DNA of 30,167 bases, taken from contig CAKUFA010000030.1 of NCBI GenBank assembly GCA_934647165.1, forward strand, positions 1 to 30,167. The letters run 5' to 3'. This DNA comes from an uncultured Clostridia bacterium (GTDB lineage: Bacteria > Bacillota > Clostridia > Christensenellales > Aristaeellaceae). The position numbers and the translations under genes were made by a program. The notes beneath the pieces were generated by a model. It was not told the origin of the DNA, did no database searches, and was given only the letters and a program-made list of their open reading frames with translations. Within the stretch, counting starts at the first letter, position 1. The number at the start of each line of letters is the position of its first letter. Shown here piece by piece: positions 23,620 through 30,167 of the stretch.

Positions 23620-24401
23620 TATGCTCCCTCCTTGATACCATACACCGCCATGGCATTGCGCGTGGTATATGCCGCAACCTCATCCGGGCTTTCGCCGCGG
23701 ATTTCCGCCACTTTTTCACACACAAAGCGAACGTTAGCAGGCTCGTTGCGGCGGCCACGCACAGGCTCCGGCGCAAGATAGGGACTGTCCGTTTCAATCA
23801 ACAAGCGCTCGGCAGGCACATGCATGGCCACTTCTGCCAGCTTCGGCGCCTTTTTAAATGTCACTGGCCCTGCCAAAGAGATGTAATAGCCCAGCTTCAG
23901 GTATTCTTTTGCAATTTCCCAGCTGCCGGAAAAACAATGAATGATGCCGCCTGTCAGGTGATGCTTATGCTGTTTCATGAGTTCCAGCATATCCTGATGC
24001 GCATCCCGAACATGGTAGGCCACAGGCACGTTTTCGCGCCATGCCAGTTCCATTTGCAGTGCGCATATTTCCATTTGGGTTTCTCTGGGCGACAAATCGT
24101 AATAGTAATCCAGGCCGATTTCGCCAATGGCGCAGACCTTTTCCTCCTTAAGCCAGGCTGCCAGCGTATCCAAATCGCCCTCACGATAGCCTTTTGCCTC
24201 GTGGGGGTGAATGCCCACTGCCGCATAGCAGCCGGGATGTGCTGACGCAAAATCCGCACCATGACGGGAGGTTGCCATATCTGATCCAATGACCGCATAG
24301 CGCGTAACGCCATTGGCCGCCATGCGGACGAGCACCTCGTCCCGATCTTCATCGAAACGAGGCTCATCCACATGGCAATGGGAGTCAAATAGTTCCATCA
24401 T
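23619..24401 (-). CDS. tatD: TatD-family metal-dependent DNase
   Basis: The 260-residue TIM-barrel protein has FDSHCHVDEPRF (metal ligands His8 and His10), GIHPHEAK, GEIGLDYYYD, HVRDAH, HCFSGS and the ETDSPYLAP box with its Asp. TatD proteins are 3'-5' nucleases linked to DNA repair, and the same gene is often placed directly after metG, as here. The start overlaps the metG stop by 4 nt (ATGA); a second Met follows at once. All metal ligands appear present. Confidence 0.95.
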   Translation of the reverse strand: MMELFDSHCHVDEPRFDEDRDEVLVRMAANGVTRYAVIGSDMATSRHGADFASAHPGCYAAVGIHPHEAKGYREGDLDTLAAWLKEEKVCAIGEIGLDYYYDLSPRETQMEICALQMELAWRENVPVAYHVRDAHQDMLELMKQHKHHLTGGIIHCFSGSWEIAKEYLKLGYYISLAGPVTFKKAPKLAEVAMHVPAERLLIETDSPYLAPEPVRGRRNEPANVRFVCEKVAEIRGESPDEVAAYTTRNAMAVYGIKEGA

Positions 24402-26389
24402 CCAACGATGGCACCGTCCTCAACGCCCTCCTGCACGCTCATCAGCCGCAGGTTGCCGCTTTCATCCACTGCGGAAAGGATCATTCCCTGGCTTTCAATG
24501 CCGGCCAACTTGGCAGGCTTCAGGTTGGACACCACCACCACCTGCCGGCCAACAAGCTCCTCAGGCGTATAATACTTGGCAATACCGCTCACAACGGTGC
24601 GTTCGCCGTCCTTGCCAAGCGACAAACGGAACTTGAGCAGCTTCTGGCTCTTTTCCACCTTTTCGCAGGATAGCACGCGCGCCACCTGCAGCTTGCTGCG
24701 GAAGAAATCATCAAGGACAATTTCCGCCGGATATTCAGGCGTTTCGTGCTTCTTCTCGCTCTTGCTTTCCTGCTTTTTCGGCTGTGCGGCAGGGGCTTCG
24801 GCAGGCGCTTCAGCGTCGCGTTCCAATTCCTTCTGCACATCCAGGCGGGGGAACAGCGCCTCGCCCTTATGCACGGTGAGCCCAGCAGGCAGAACCGCAA
24901 AGCCGCGGTTGATGGATTCCCATGTCTTTAGGGAAGCATCTTCCACGCCCAGCTGCGCAAAAATACGTTCCGGTGTGCGTGGCATCACAAAGCCCACCAT
25001 CACCGCCACGCGCCGCACACATTCAGCCAGCGTGTACAGCACCGTTTGCAGGCGCGCGCGGGTTTCCTCGCTGCGGCCCAACACCCAGGGCTGGGTCACG
25101 TCAATATACTTATTGCACTCGCTCACCAGTTTCCAGATTTCCTGCAGGGCATTGGAGAACTGGAAGGCGTTCACCTGCTCCTCCACACGGGCGGGCGTTT
25201 CTTCTGCAAGCGTCCACAGCGCCTGATCCACCGCTTCGCACTCGGTAGGCGCAGGAATGCTGCCGCCAAAATATTTTTCAATCATCGCCACCGTGCGGCT
25301 TACCAGGTTGCCTAGATCGTTGGCCAAATCAGCATTGATACGGGTCAGCATCGCCTTCAGGGTAAACTCGCCATCGGAGCCGAAGGGCATTTCGCGCATG
25401 AGGAAATAACGCACGGCGTCCGAAGAATAGCGATTGCACAGCACCACAGGATCCACCACATTACCGACGGATTTGCCCATCTTTTTCCCGTCGATCACCA
25501 GCCAGCCGTGACCAAACACCTGCTTGGGCAGCGGCAAGCCCAGCGCATGCAGCATAATCGGCCAGATAATGGTGTGGAAACGCACAATTTCCTTGCCCAC
25601 CAGATGCACATCCGCCGGCCAGTATTTCCGGAACAGGTGATCGTCATCGCTGCCATAGCCAAGCGCCGTGATATAGTTGGTCAGCGCATCCAGCCAAACA
25701 TACACCGTGTGTTTGGGGTCAAACGTCACCGGAATACCCCACTTGATAGAGGTGCGGCTGACGCACAGATCGTTCAAGCCGGGCTTCAGGAAATTGTTAA
25801 TCATCTCATTCGCACGGCTAGACGGCTGAATGAATTCCGGATGCTGTTCAATGTACTTGATGAGCCAATCCTGGTATTTGCTGAGCTTAAAGAAATAGCT
25901 CTCCTCACGGGTCTTTTCCACAGGGCGTCCACAATCCGGACATTTGCCGTCCTTAAGCTGAAGCTCCGTCCAGAAAGATTCGCACGGCGTGCAGTACCAA
26001 CCTTCATACTCGCTCTTGTAGATATCGCCCTGGTTATAAAGCTGCTCGAAAATTTTCTGCACGCTCTTCACATGGCGCTCATCGGTGGTGCGGATGAAAT
26101 CATCGTAGCTGATATCCATCAGCTTCCACAGATCCTTGATGCCCGCCACGATGTGATCCACGTATTCCTTTGGCGTCACGCCCTTATCGTGCGCCTTACG
26201 TTCGATTTTCTGGCCGTGTTCGTCCGTTCCCGTGAGGAAATAGGTGTCATACCCTGTCAAGCGCTTGAAACGCGCCATGGAGTCCGCCGCCGTGGAGCAA
26301 TAGGCGTGGCCGATGTGCAGGTTATCGCTTGGGTAATAGATAGGGGTTGTGATGTAGAATGTCTTCTTCTGTTCGCAATGGTCGCACAT
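24398..26389 (-). CDS. metG: Methionyl-tRNA synthetase with C-terminal tRNA-binding domain
   Basis: The 663-residue enzyme charges tRNA-Met. The class I motifs are HIGH (25-28) and KMGKS (303-307). A four-cysteine zinc knuckle lies at Cys133, Cys136, Cys150 and Cys153. An alpha-helical anticodon domain is followed by a charged Ala/Pro/Lys linker (about 530-560) and a Trbp111-like OB-fold domain (about 565-663, with SRKLQ-type SKLQVARVLSCE). The ATG follows GGAGGG. The long T-box leader upstream senses uncharged tRNA, so expression should rise on methionine starvation. It heads the metG-tatD-dipeptidase operon. Confidence 0.97.
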   Translation of the reverse strand: MCDHCEQKKTFYITTPIYYPSDNLHIGHAYCSTAADSMARFKRLTGYDTYFLTGTDEHGQKIERKAHDKGVTPKEYVDHIVAGIKDLWKLMDISYDDFIRTTDERHVKSVQKIFEQLYNQGDIYKSEYEGWYCTPCESFWTELQLKDGKCPDCGRPVEKTREESYFFKLSKYQDWLIKYIEQHPEFIQPSSRANEMINNFLKPGLNDLCVSRTSIKWGIPVTFDPKHTVYVWLDALTNYITALGYGSDDDHLFRKYWPADVHLVGKEIVRFHTIIWPIMLHALGLPLPKQVFGHGWLVIDGKKMGKSVGNVVDPVVLCNRYSSDAVRYFLMREMPFGSDGEFTLKAMLTRINADLANDLGNLVSRTVAMIEKYFGGSIPAPTECEAVDQALWTLAEETPARVEEQVNAFQFSNALQEIWKLVSECNKYIDVTQPWVLGRSEETRARLQTVLYTLAECVRRVAVMVGFVMPRTPERIFAQLGVEDASLKTWESINRGFAVLPAGLTVHKGEALFPRLDVQKELERDAEAPAEAPAAQPKKQESKSEKKHETPEYPAEIVLDDFFRSKLQVARVLSCEKVEKSQKLLKFRLSLGKDGERTVVSGIAKYYTPEELVGRQVVVVSNLKPAKLAGIESQGMILSAVDESGNLRLMSVQEGVEDGAIVG

Positions 26390-26413
26390 GTTTTTTCCCT
26401 CCTGACCAAAATG

Positions 26414-26446
26414 AAAAAAGATCCGTCCCCTTCTAAGGGGCGGATC
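26414..26446 (-). terminator. Regulated terminator of the metG T-box
   Basis: GATCCGCCCC pairs with GGGGACGGATC around TTAGAA, and TTTTTT follows. It is the alternative partner of the antiterminator strand just upstream. Confidence 0.9.
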
Positions 26447-26634
26447 TCAAATCCGCGTTGCCACCCTGATTTATCTCTTTTCTTGCGGATAACGGCGCGA
26501 CCCGTCACAGCCTAGCCAATGCTCGGCTGCAAGGCTCCGGAGCCATGTTCCCGCGCGCTTAGCGGCTGCTTTTCACCCTCCGCAGCTCTCTTGGCGCACC
26601 TGTTCGCGCGGTACTCTTTCCTTCATTGCCAGTC
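26414..26634 (-). ncRNA. T-box riboswitch leader of metG
   Basis: On the minus strand a GC-rich stem I region starts near the promoter and has a candidate Met specifier ATG (26546-26544) in GGAACATGGC. It ends with the conserved antiterminator segment AGGGTGGCAACGCGGA (26467-26452) and a terminator. The T-box bulge, terminator and position before an aminoacyl-tRNA synthetase identify it. Uncharged tRNA would pair with the specifier and the TGGC bulge, allowing readthrough into metG. The specifier is inferred without a folding program. Confidence 0.88.
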
Positions 26635-26640
26635 TATAAT

Positions 26641-26670
26641 ATTATACCTTTTCCTGCAAAGGCTTGTCAA
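26641..26670 (-). promoter_or_regulatory. metG operon promoter
   Basis: On the minus strand TTGACA (26670-26665) and TATAAT (26646-26641) are both consensus, with an 18 bp spacer. Transcription should start about seven bases later, at the T-box. Confidence 0.85.
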
Positions 26671-26723
26671 GGGGGTAGTTTTTCTGCCTGGCACAGGAGC
26701 GCAAAATTCCTGCACACGTGCCC

Positions 26724-26752
26724 TTGCAATTTTACCGAAGATGTGATAAAAT
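26724..26752 (+). promoter_or_regulatory. tRNA-Leu promoter
   Basis: TTGCAA (26724-26729) and TAAAAT (26747-26752) are 17 bp apart. GTTGTCAGAC follows at 26759-26768, a sequence also seen after the tRNA-Val promoter. Confidence 0.75.
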
Positions 26753-26772
26753 AGGCTTGTTGTCAGACATAC

Positions 26773-26855
26773 GCCGGTGTGTCGGAATGGCAGACGAGGC
26801 AGACTCAAAATCTGTTGTGCGAAAGCTCGTGTGGGTTCAAGTCCCACCACCGGCA
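26773..26855 (+). tRNA. tRNA-Leu (anticodon CAA)
   Basis: Acceptor strands GCCGGTG and CACCGGC pair. The anticodon loop CTCAAAA gives CAA. A class II long variable arm (GTGCGAAAGCTCGTG region) and the T-loop GGTTCAAGTCC are present. The discriminator base is A and CCA is not encoded. Confidence 0.95.
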
Positions 26856-26859
26856 CGAA

Positions 26860-26910
26860 AAAAAGATCCGAACTGTGTTTCCATTTGGAATACATCGTTT
26901 GGATCTTTTT
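26860..26910. terminator. Long hairpin terminator after tRNA-Leu
   Basis: AAAAGATCCGAAC pairs with GTTTGGATCTTTT (one G-T pair), with an inner TCCATTTGGA segment. T-tracts lie on both strands, so it can also end the minus-strand amidohydrolase transcript. Confidence 0.85.
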
Positions 26911-26960
26911 GATTTGCACCAGTTTCTCCTGCCCTGACATCTCGGCTGAATGAGCCGCAA

Positions 26961-27749
26961 TTACAGTTTCAGCAACCGTTCTGCGTTTTCATGAAGAATA
27001 AGCTCCTGTTCCTGCTCCGTCAATGGCAGGCGGCGGAAACGTTCCATTTCCTCCCCTGGCTCCCACATGGGGTAATCCGTGCCGAAAAGAACCTGCGATG
27101 CACCATAACGATGGATGATGTGCACAGCCTCCTCCGGGGTGATGGCAAACAAGCTGGAGGAGCAATCCACATACACATTTGCGCGTCCGGCCAGCAGCTT
27201 CCATCCTTCGCTCCACATGGACCAGCCGCCCAAATGTGCGCAAATTGCGCGCAGATTCGGCACATGATCCAGCGCGCGTGCCATGCGCTCCGGTTGGCTA
27301 AAGGGATACCGCTGATCGCCCGTATGAAACAGCACCGGCAAGCCGCGTTCTTCAGCAGCTTCCAGCATGCGAATGGATGCAGGCGCATCCACGCAAAAAT
27401 GCTGCACATCCGGGTGCAGTTTGATGCCGCACAGCCCCAGCTTCATAAGCCGATCCAGTTCCTGCTCCACTTGCGGATAATCAGGATGCATGGTGCCAAA
27501 GCCGATGAAATGCTCCGGATGTGCATCGGCCTGTCCGGCAAGAAAATCGTTGATGGGCTGCACCCGCTCCCATGTGACGGCGGCGGAATGCACCACAAAA
27601 CAGTCAATTCCAGCTTTGGCACCGGCCTCCAGCAACGTGGCAGCTGTTCCATCCATCGCCATGGGCCAATGGTAAAAATCTCCGATAGACTTGGCCGCCT
27701 TAGCCGCAATTTTATCCGGGTAAATATGCGCATGAATATCAATAATCAT
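26961..27749 (-). CDS. Amidohydrolase-family (TIM-barrel) metal-dependent hydrolase
   Basis: From the ATG at 27749 the product has 262 residues and begins MIIDIHAHIYP, with the HxH metal motif His6/His8. GIKLHPDVQHF, VLFHTGD, CAHLGGW and the Asp of LFGTDYPMW complete the amidohydrolase-2 (decarboxylase/lactonase-like) site. The reaction is unknown. Longer starts (to 27818) would run through the purA terminator and are rejected; AAGGATGGGAAG precedes the chosen ATG. It is downstream of purA behind a hairpin, so it may rely on readthrough or a promoter I did not find. Confidence 0.85.
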   Translation of the reverse strand: MIIDIHAHIYPDKIAAKAAKSIGDFYHWPMAMDGTAATLLEAGAKAGIDCFVVHSAAVTWERVQPINDFLAGQADAHPEHFIGFGTMHPDYPQVEQELDRLMKLGLCGIKLHPDVQHFCVDAPASIRMLEAAEERGLPVLFHTGDQRYPFSQPERMARALDHVPNLRAICAHLGGWSMWSEGWKLLAGRANVYVDCSSSLFAITPEEAVHIIHRYGASQVLFGTDYPMWEPGEEMERFRRLPLTEQEQELILHENAERLLKL

Positions 27750-27771
27750 GGTGCTTCCCATCCTTGTCCGT

Positions 27772-27816
27772 AAAAGGAAAGCCGCCTGACACAACACAAA
27801 GCGGCAGTCAGGCGGC
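27772..27816 (-). terminator. purA terminator
   Basis: On the minus strand GCCGCCTGAC and GTCAGGCGGC form a perfect 10 bp stem with a 16 nt loop, followed by TTTCCTTTT. It lies just after the purA stop. Confidence 0.85.
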
Positions 27817-27827
27817 ATATACAGGCT

Positions 27828-29102
27828 TTAACGATAGAGGATTTCATCGCGGCGCGGGCCGTTGGATACCATATGGATAGGCGCGCCCACAGCCTTTTCG
27901 ATAAATTCCACATACTTGCGGCAGTTTTCCGGCAATTCATCATAGGACTTCACGCCGCGAATATCGCACTTCCAGCCCGGCAGCTTCTCATAAACCGGCT
28001 TGCAATGCATCAGCGTGGGGGTTGCGGGGAAATCGGTAATCTGCTTGCCATCCACTTCATAGGCAACGCAGACGGGAATTTCATCCAGATAGCCCAGCAC
28101 ATCCAGGTTAGTAAGCACCACCTCGGTGCCGCCCTGCACCATCACACCATAACGGGTTGCCACCGCGTCGAACCAGCCGACATCCCGGGCACGGCCAGTG
28201 GTTGCGCCAAACTCACCCGCATCACCGCCGCGGCGGCGCAGCTCATCACCTTCGGCACCTTCCAGCCGAGTGACAAAGGGACCCGCGCCCACACAGCTGG
28301 AATAAGCCTTGGTCACGCAGTAAATATCGGTCATATCCCGCGGAGACACGCCCGCGCCCACACAGCCATAGCCCGCAAGCGGCGAGGAGGATGTAGTATA
28401 AGGATAAATGCCATGATCGGGATCGCGCAGGGAGCCCAGCTGACCCTCCAGCAGGATGGTCTTGCCTTCCTGATTGGCCTTGTGCAGGAACAGCGTGGTG
28501 TCGCACACCATCGGTTTGATTTTTTCCGCCAGCGTTTCCAGATGTACTATCAGTGCGTCAATATCAACCTCCGGCTTATGATAGAGGTTGTCTAGCAGGC
28601 AATTCTTCTTCACCAGTGCAATTTCCAGCCGCTTACGCAGAATATCGTGATCATACAACTGGCACACCTGAAGACCAACCTTCGCATACTTATCAGAATA
28701 AAATGGTGCAATACCGGATTTGGTGGAGCCAAAGGAGTTCTTCCCCAAGCGCTCTTCCTCAAACCGGTCAAAGTCCACATGATATGGCATCATTACCTGC
28801 GCACGATCGCTGATGAGCAGCTTAGGCATAGGCACGCCACGCGAAGTAATCGCATCCAGCTCCGCAAGCAGCGCTTCAATATTCAGCGCCACGCCGGGAC
28901 CGATGACATTGTATACATTTTGATGAAACACGCCGGACGGCAGCAGATGCAGGGCAAACTTGCCATATTCATTGATAATGGTATGACCGGCGTTTGCGCC
29001 GCCTTGGAAGCGAACGACCACATCGCTCTTTTCCGCCAGCAGGTCTGTTACCTTCCCTTTGCCCTCATCGCCCCAGTTGGCGCCAACAATGGTATGAACC
29101 AT
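27828..29102 (-). CDS. purA: Adenylosuccinate synthetase
   Basis: The 424-residue enzyme joins IMP and aspartate using GTP in AMP synthesis. It shows the N-terminal P-loop GDEGKGK (11-17), NAGHTI, the KSGIAPFYSDK segment and the C-terminal signature around TTGRARDVGWFD. The length is normal. GGAGGAGGC lies about 9 nt before the ATG. It has its own promoter at 29175-29203 and a terminator after it. Confidence 0.97.
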   Translation of the reverse strand: MVHTIVGANWGDEGKGKVTDLLAEKSDVVVRFQGGANAGHTIINEYGKFALHLLPSGVFHQNVYNVIGPGVALNIEALLAELDAITSRGVPMPKLLISDRAQVMMPYHVDFDRFEEERLGKNSFGSTKSGIAPFYSDKYAKVGLQVCQLYDHDILRKRLEIALVKKNCLLDNLYHKPEVDIDALIVHLETLAEKIKPMVCDTTLFLHKANQEGKTILLEGQLGSLRDPDHGIYPYTTSSSPLAGYGCVGAGVSPRDMTDIYCVTKAYSSCVGAGPFVTRLEGAEGDELRRRGGDAGEFGATTGRARDVGWFDAVATRYGVMVQGGTEVVLTNLDVLGYLDEIPVCVAYEVDGKQITDFPATPTLMHCKPVYEKLPGWKCDIRGVKSYDELPENCRKYVEFIEKAVGAPIHMVSNGPRRDEILYR

Positions 29103-29174
29103 GAAAAGAAGCCTCCTCCAAATTTCCGTTCACAAAAGCGCCGGAAACAATAGTCAAACAAGCAAACCTAATAT

Positions 29175-29203
29175 ATTATGATGGATTGTACGAGCAATGT
29201 CAA
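29175..29203 (-). promoter_or_regulatory. purA promoter
   Basis: On the minus strand TTGACA (29203-29198) and CATAAT (29180-29175) are 17 bp apart, leaving an untranslated leader of about 65 nt. I see no purine-box or riboswitch in it. Confidence 0.75.
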
Positions 29204-29292
29204 GGGAAACCGGAAATTTTCGCAGGTTTTTGCGTCAAATGTCCGCATTTCACACACTGCTCATTCTTTTTCAAAAAAAATTGCAAAAGCAG

Positions 29293-29321
29293 TTGACATA
29301 TGCCTGTTTCTGTGCTATAAT
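29293..29321 (+). promoter_or_regulatory. tRNA-Val promoter
   Basis: TTGACA (29293-29298) and TATAAT (29316-29321), both consensus, have a 17 bp spacer. GTTGTCAGAC follows at 29329-29338. Confidence 0.85.
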
Positions 29322-29370
29322 TATTTATGTTGTCAGACGGGCTTAAACAAAAGTCAGGCAACAAGCTGAA

Positions 29371-29396
29371 TATGGTCGCATGGCTCAGTTGGTAGA
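29371..29396 (+). pseudogene. Fragment of tRNA-Val 5' end (duplicated)
   Basis: These 26 bases are identical to 29544-29569, the first part of the intact tRNA-Val (GGTCGCATGGCTCAG and on to the D-loop). After base 29396 the copies diverge, and no anticodon or T arm follows. The fragment lies 173 bp upstream of the real gene and within its transcript. Confidence 0.9.
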
Positions 29397-29543
29397 ACAT
29401 ACTGGCCGATGTACATAACGACCAGCTCTCTCCCCGGATCAGCTTCCGGATCGACAAAATTTCACGGTCTCCCTCATCTTCCTCCGGAAGAATCGGTCGA
29501 CCGCCCGGCAATGAAAATTGCCAATCGGTTCTCCCAATTCCAT
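29397..29543. other. Spacer between tRNA-Val fragment and tRNA-Val
   Basis: I see no gene or known site here. A short CGACC (about 29420) could pair with GGTCG of the fragment. It may be the scar of a lost insertion. Confidence 0.4.
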
Positions 29544-29546
29544 TAT

Positions 29547-29622
29547 GGTCGCATGGCTCAGTTGGTAGAGCACATCGTTCACATCGATGGGGTCACAGGT
29601 TCGAGTCCTGTTGCGACCACCA
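29547..29622 (+). tRNA. tRNA-Val (anticodon CAC)
   Basis: The 76 nt cloverleaf has acceptor GGTCGCA/TGCGACC, the anticodon stem CATCG/CGATG with loop TTCACAT (CAC), the T-arm ACAGG-TTCGAGT-CCTGT, discriminator A and an encoded CCA. Confidence 0.96.
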
Positions 29623-29623
29623 C

Positions 29624-29657
29624 AAGAACCCTTGTAAATCAAGGGTTCTTTCTTTTT
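29624..29657 (+). terminator. tRNA-Val terminator
   Basis: AAGAACCCTTG and CAAGGGTTCTT form a perfect 11 bp stem around TAAAT, followed by TCTTTTT. Confidence 0.93.
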
Positions 29658-29663
29658 GCCCAT

Positions 29664-29700
29664 ACCCAAATACCCAAACCTCACCCAAACGATACCCAAT
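29664..29700. repeat. Four phased ACCCAAA/T direct repeats between tRNA-Val and the integrase
   Basis: ACCCAAA begins at 29664, 29672 and 29683, and ACCCAAT at 29694, so the steps are 8, 11 and 11 bp. Short, helically phased direct repeats beside an integrase gene resemble integrase arm-binding sites. The last copy touches the integrase stop codon. Confidence 0.65.
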
Positions 29701-30167
29701 TATCCCGATTCCGTGGTCAGGTTGCTGATGAAGGCCTGCATCCTGTGCCGCGGCAGCCCGGCCTTTGCCAGATAACTCTGGAATGTCCGGCACACGAACC
29801 ACTGGTTCAGATGGCTTCCATCTGCGTGGGTGAACACCAGGTTGGGGAATTCCCCTTCATTCCAAAGATCACGGGCTCTTTTCTTCTGCGCTTGCTGATC
29901 AGCACGATGCTTTTTCAGCACTTCCATCACAAAGGGTGCAGGCTCGATGATCCGCGTCTTTCCGTTTTTCAGCGTCCCGAAGTAAAACCGGCAGCCTTTC
30001 TTCCGAACCTGACAGAGCTGCTTTTCCACATGGATCACACCGTGCTCAAAGTCCACACAATCCCAGGTGAGGCCGATCAGTTCGCCGGACCGCATTCCCG
30101 TGAAGATGTCCGTCAGAAACAGCGCCTCAAATTCTTCTCCGCGAAGCACATCGAAGAGTTTCTTCTG
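29700..30167 (-). pseudogene. Tyrosine recombinase (integrase) remnant, lacking catalytic box II
   Basis: The reading frame is open to the right edge, so the N-terminal part is outside the window. What remains shows the first catalytic Arg in FTGMRSGELIGLTW and the beta-hairpin Lys in LKNGKTRIIEP, both typical of phage and conjugative-element integrases. After AGLPRHRM, where family members continue with H-x-x-R and later the catalytic Tyr, the frame ends in MQAFISNLTTESG and a TAA. The gene has therefore lost the C-terminal active site, and no HxxR appears in the other frames. It points toward tRNA-Val, the usual layout at an integration site. Confidence 0.8.

Noticed and set aside
29200..29699. 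Minus-strand frames of 86-103 codons around tRNA-Val (NRTRTCDP, YQLSHATI)
   Set aside because: These are the known spurious translations of tRNA genes read backwards, with no ribosome site.

Overview
The window looks like chromosome of a low-to-mid GC-content Firmicute, most likely an uncultured member of Clostridia. The grounds are a T-box leader in front of metG, a DUF951 gene beside lepB, sigma-A type promoters with 17-18 bp spacing, a Bacillus-type LexA box and GGAGG ribosome sites. Host and species cannot be fixed from the sequence alone.

Left third (1-9815): a complete type I-C CRISPR-Cas locus, all read on the minus strand. The order is cas3 - cas5c - cas8c (with a probable internally started cas11c) - cas7c - cas4 - cas1 - cas2, then a 168 bp leader full of dyads, then an array of 31 identical 33 bp repeats with 30 whole spacers. 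The array runs off the left edge. Genes from cas5 to cas1 overlap by 4-16 nt, which fits one translationally coupled transcript. The single clear promoter upstream of cas3 has a LexA (SOS)-like operator exactly between its -35 and -10, with two more dyads behind it. This is the most interesting regulatory signal in the window.

Middle (10000-14360): a plus-strand ABC importer operon (secreted binding protein, double-domain permease, ATPase) of the iron(III)/polyamine type, ended by a strong terminator. It is followed by a divergent membrane-anchored M15B peptidase whose catalytic Glu is replaced by Arg. Its 3' end overlaps lepB, which lies convergent in a small DUF951-lepB operon. That operon and murI are driven by abutting back-to-back promoters.

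Right (17200-27800): an EF-G-like GTPase, an HI0933-family flavoprotein coupled to tex, and then a minus-strand operon metG - tatD - D-Ala-D-Ala dipeptidase under a T-box. A tRNA-Leu(CAA), an amidohydrolase and purA follow.

Right edge (29290-30167): tRNA-Val(CAC) is preceded by a duplicated 26 bp piece of its own 5' end. It is followed by four phased ACCCAAA/T repeats and the 3' part of a tyrosine integrase that lacks its catalytic box II and tyrosine. This looks like the edge of an integrated, partly decayed mobile element at a tRNA gene. Cell-wall functions recur (murI, M15B, M15D, lepB), but no dedicated glycopeptide-resistance cluster is visible.
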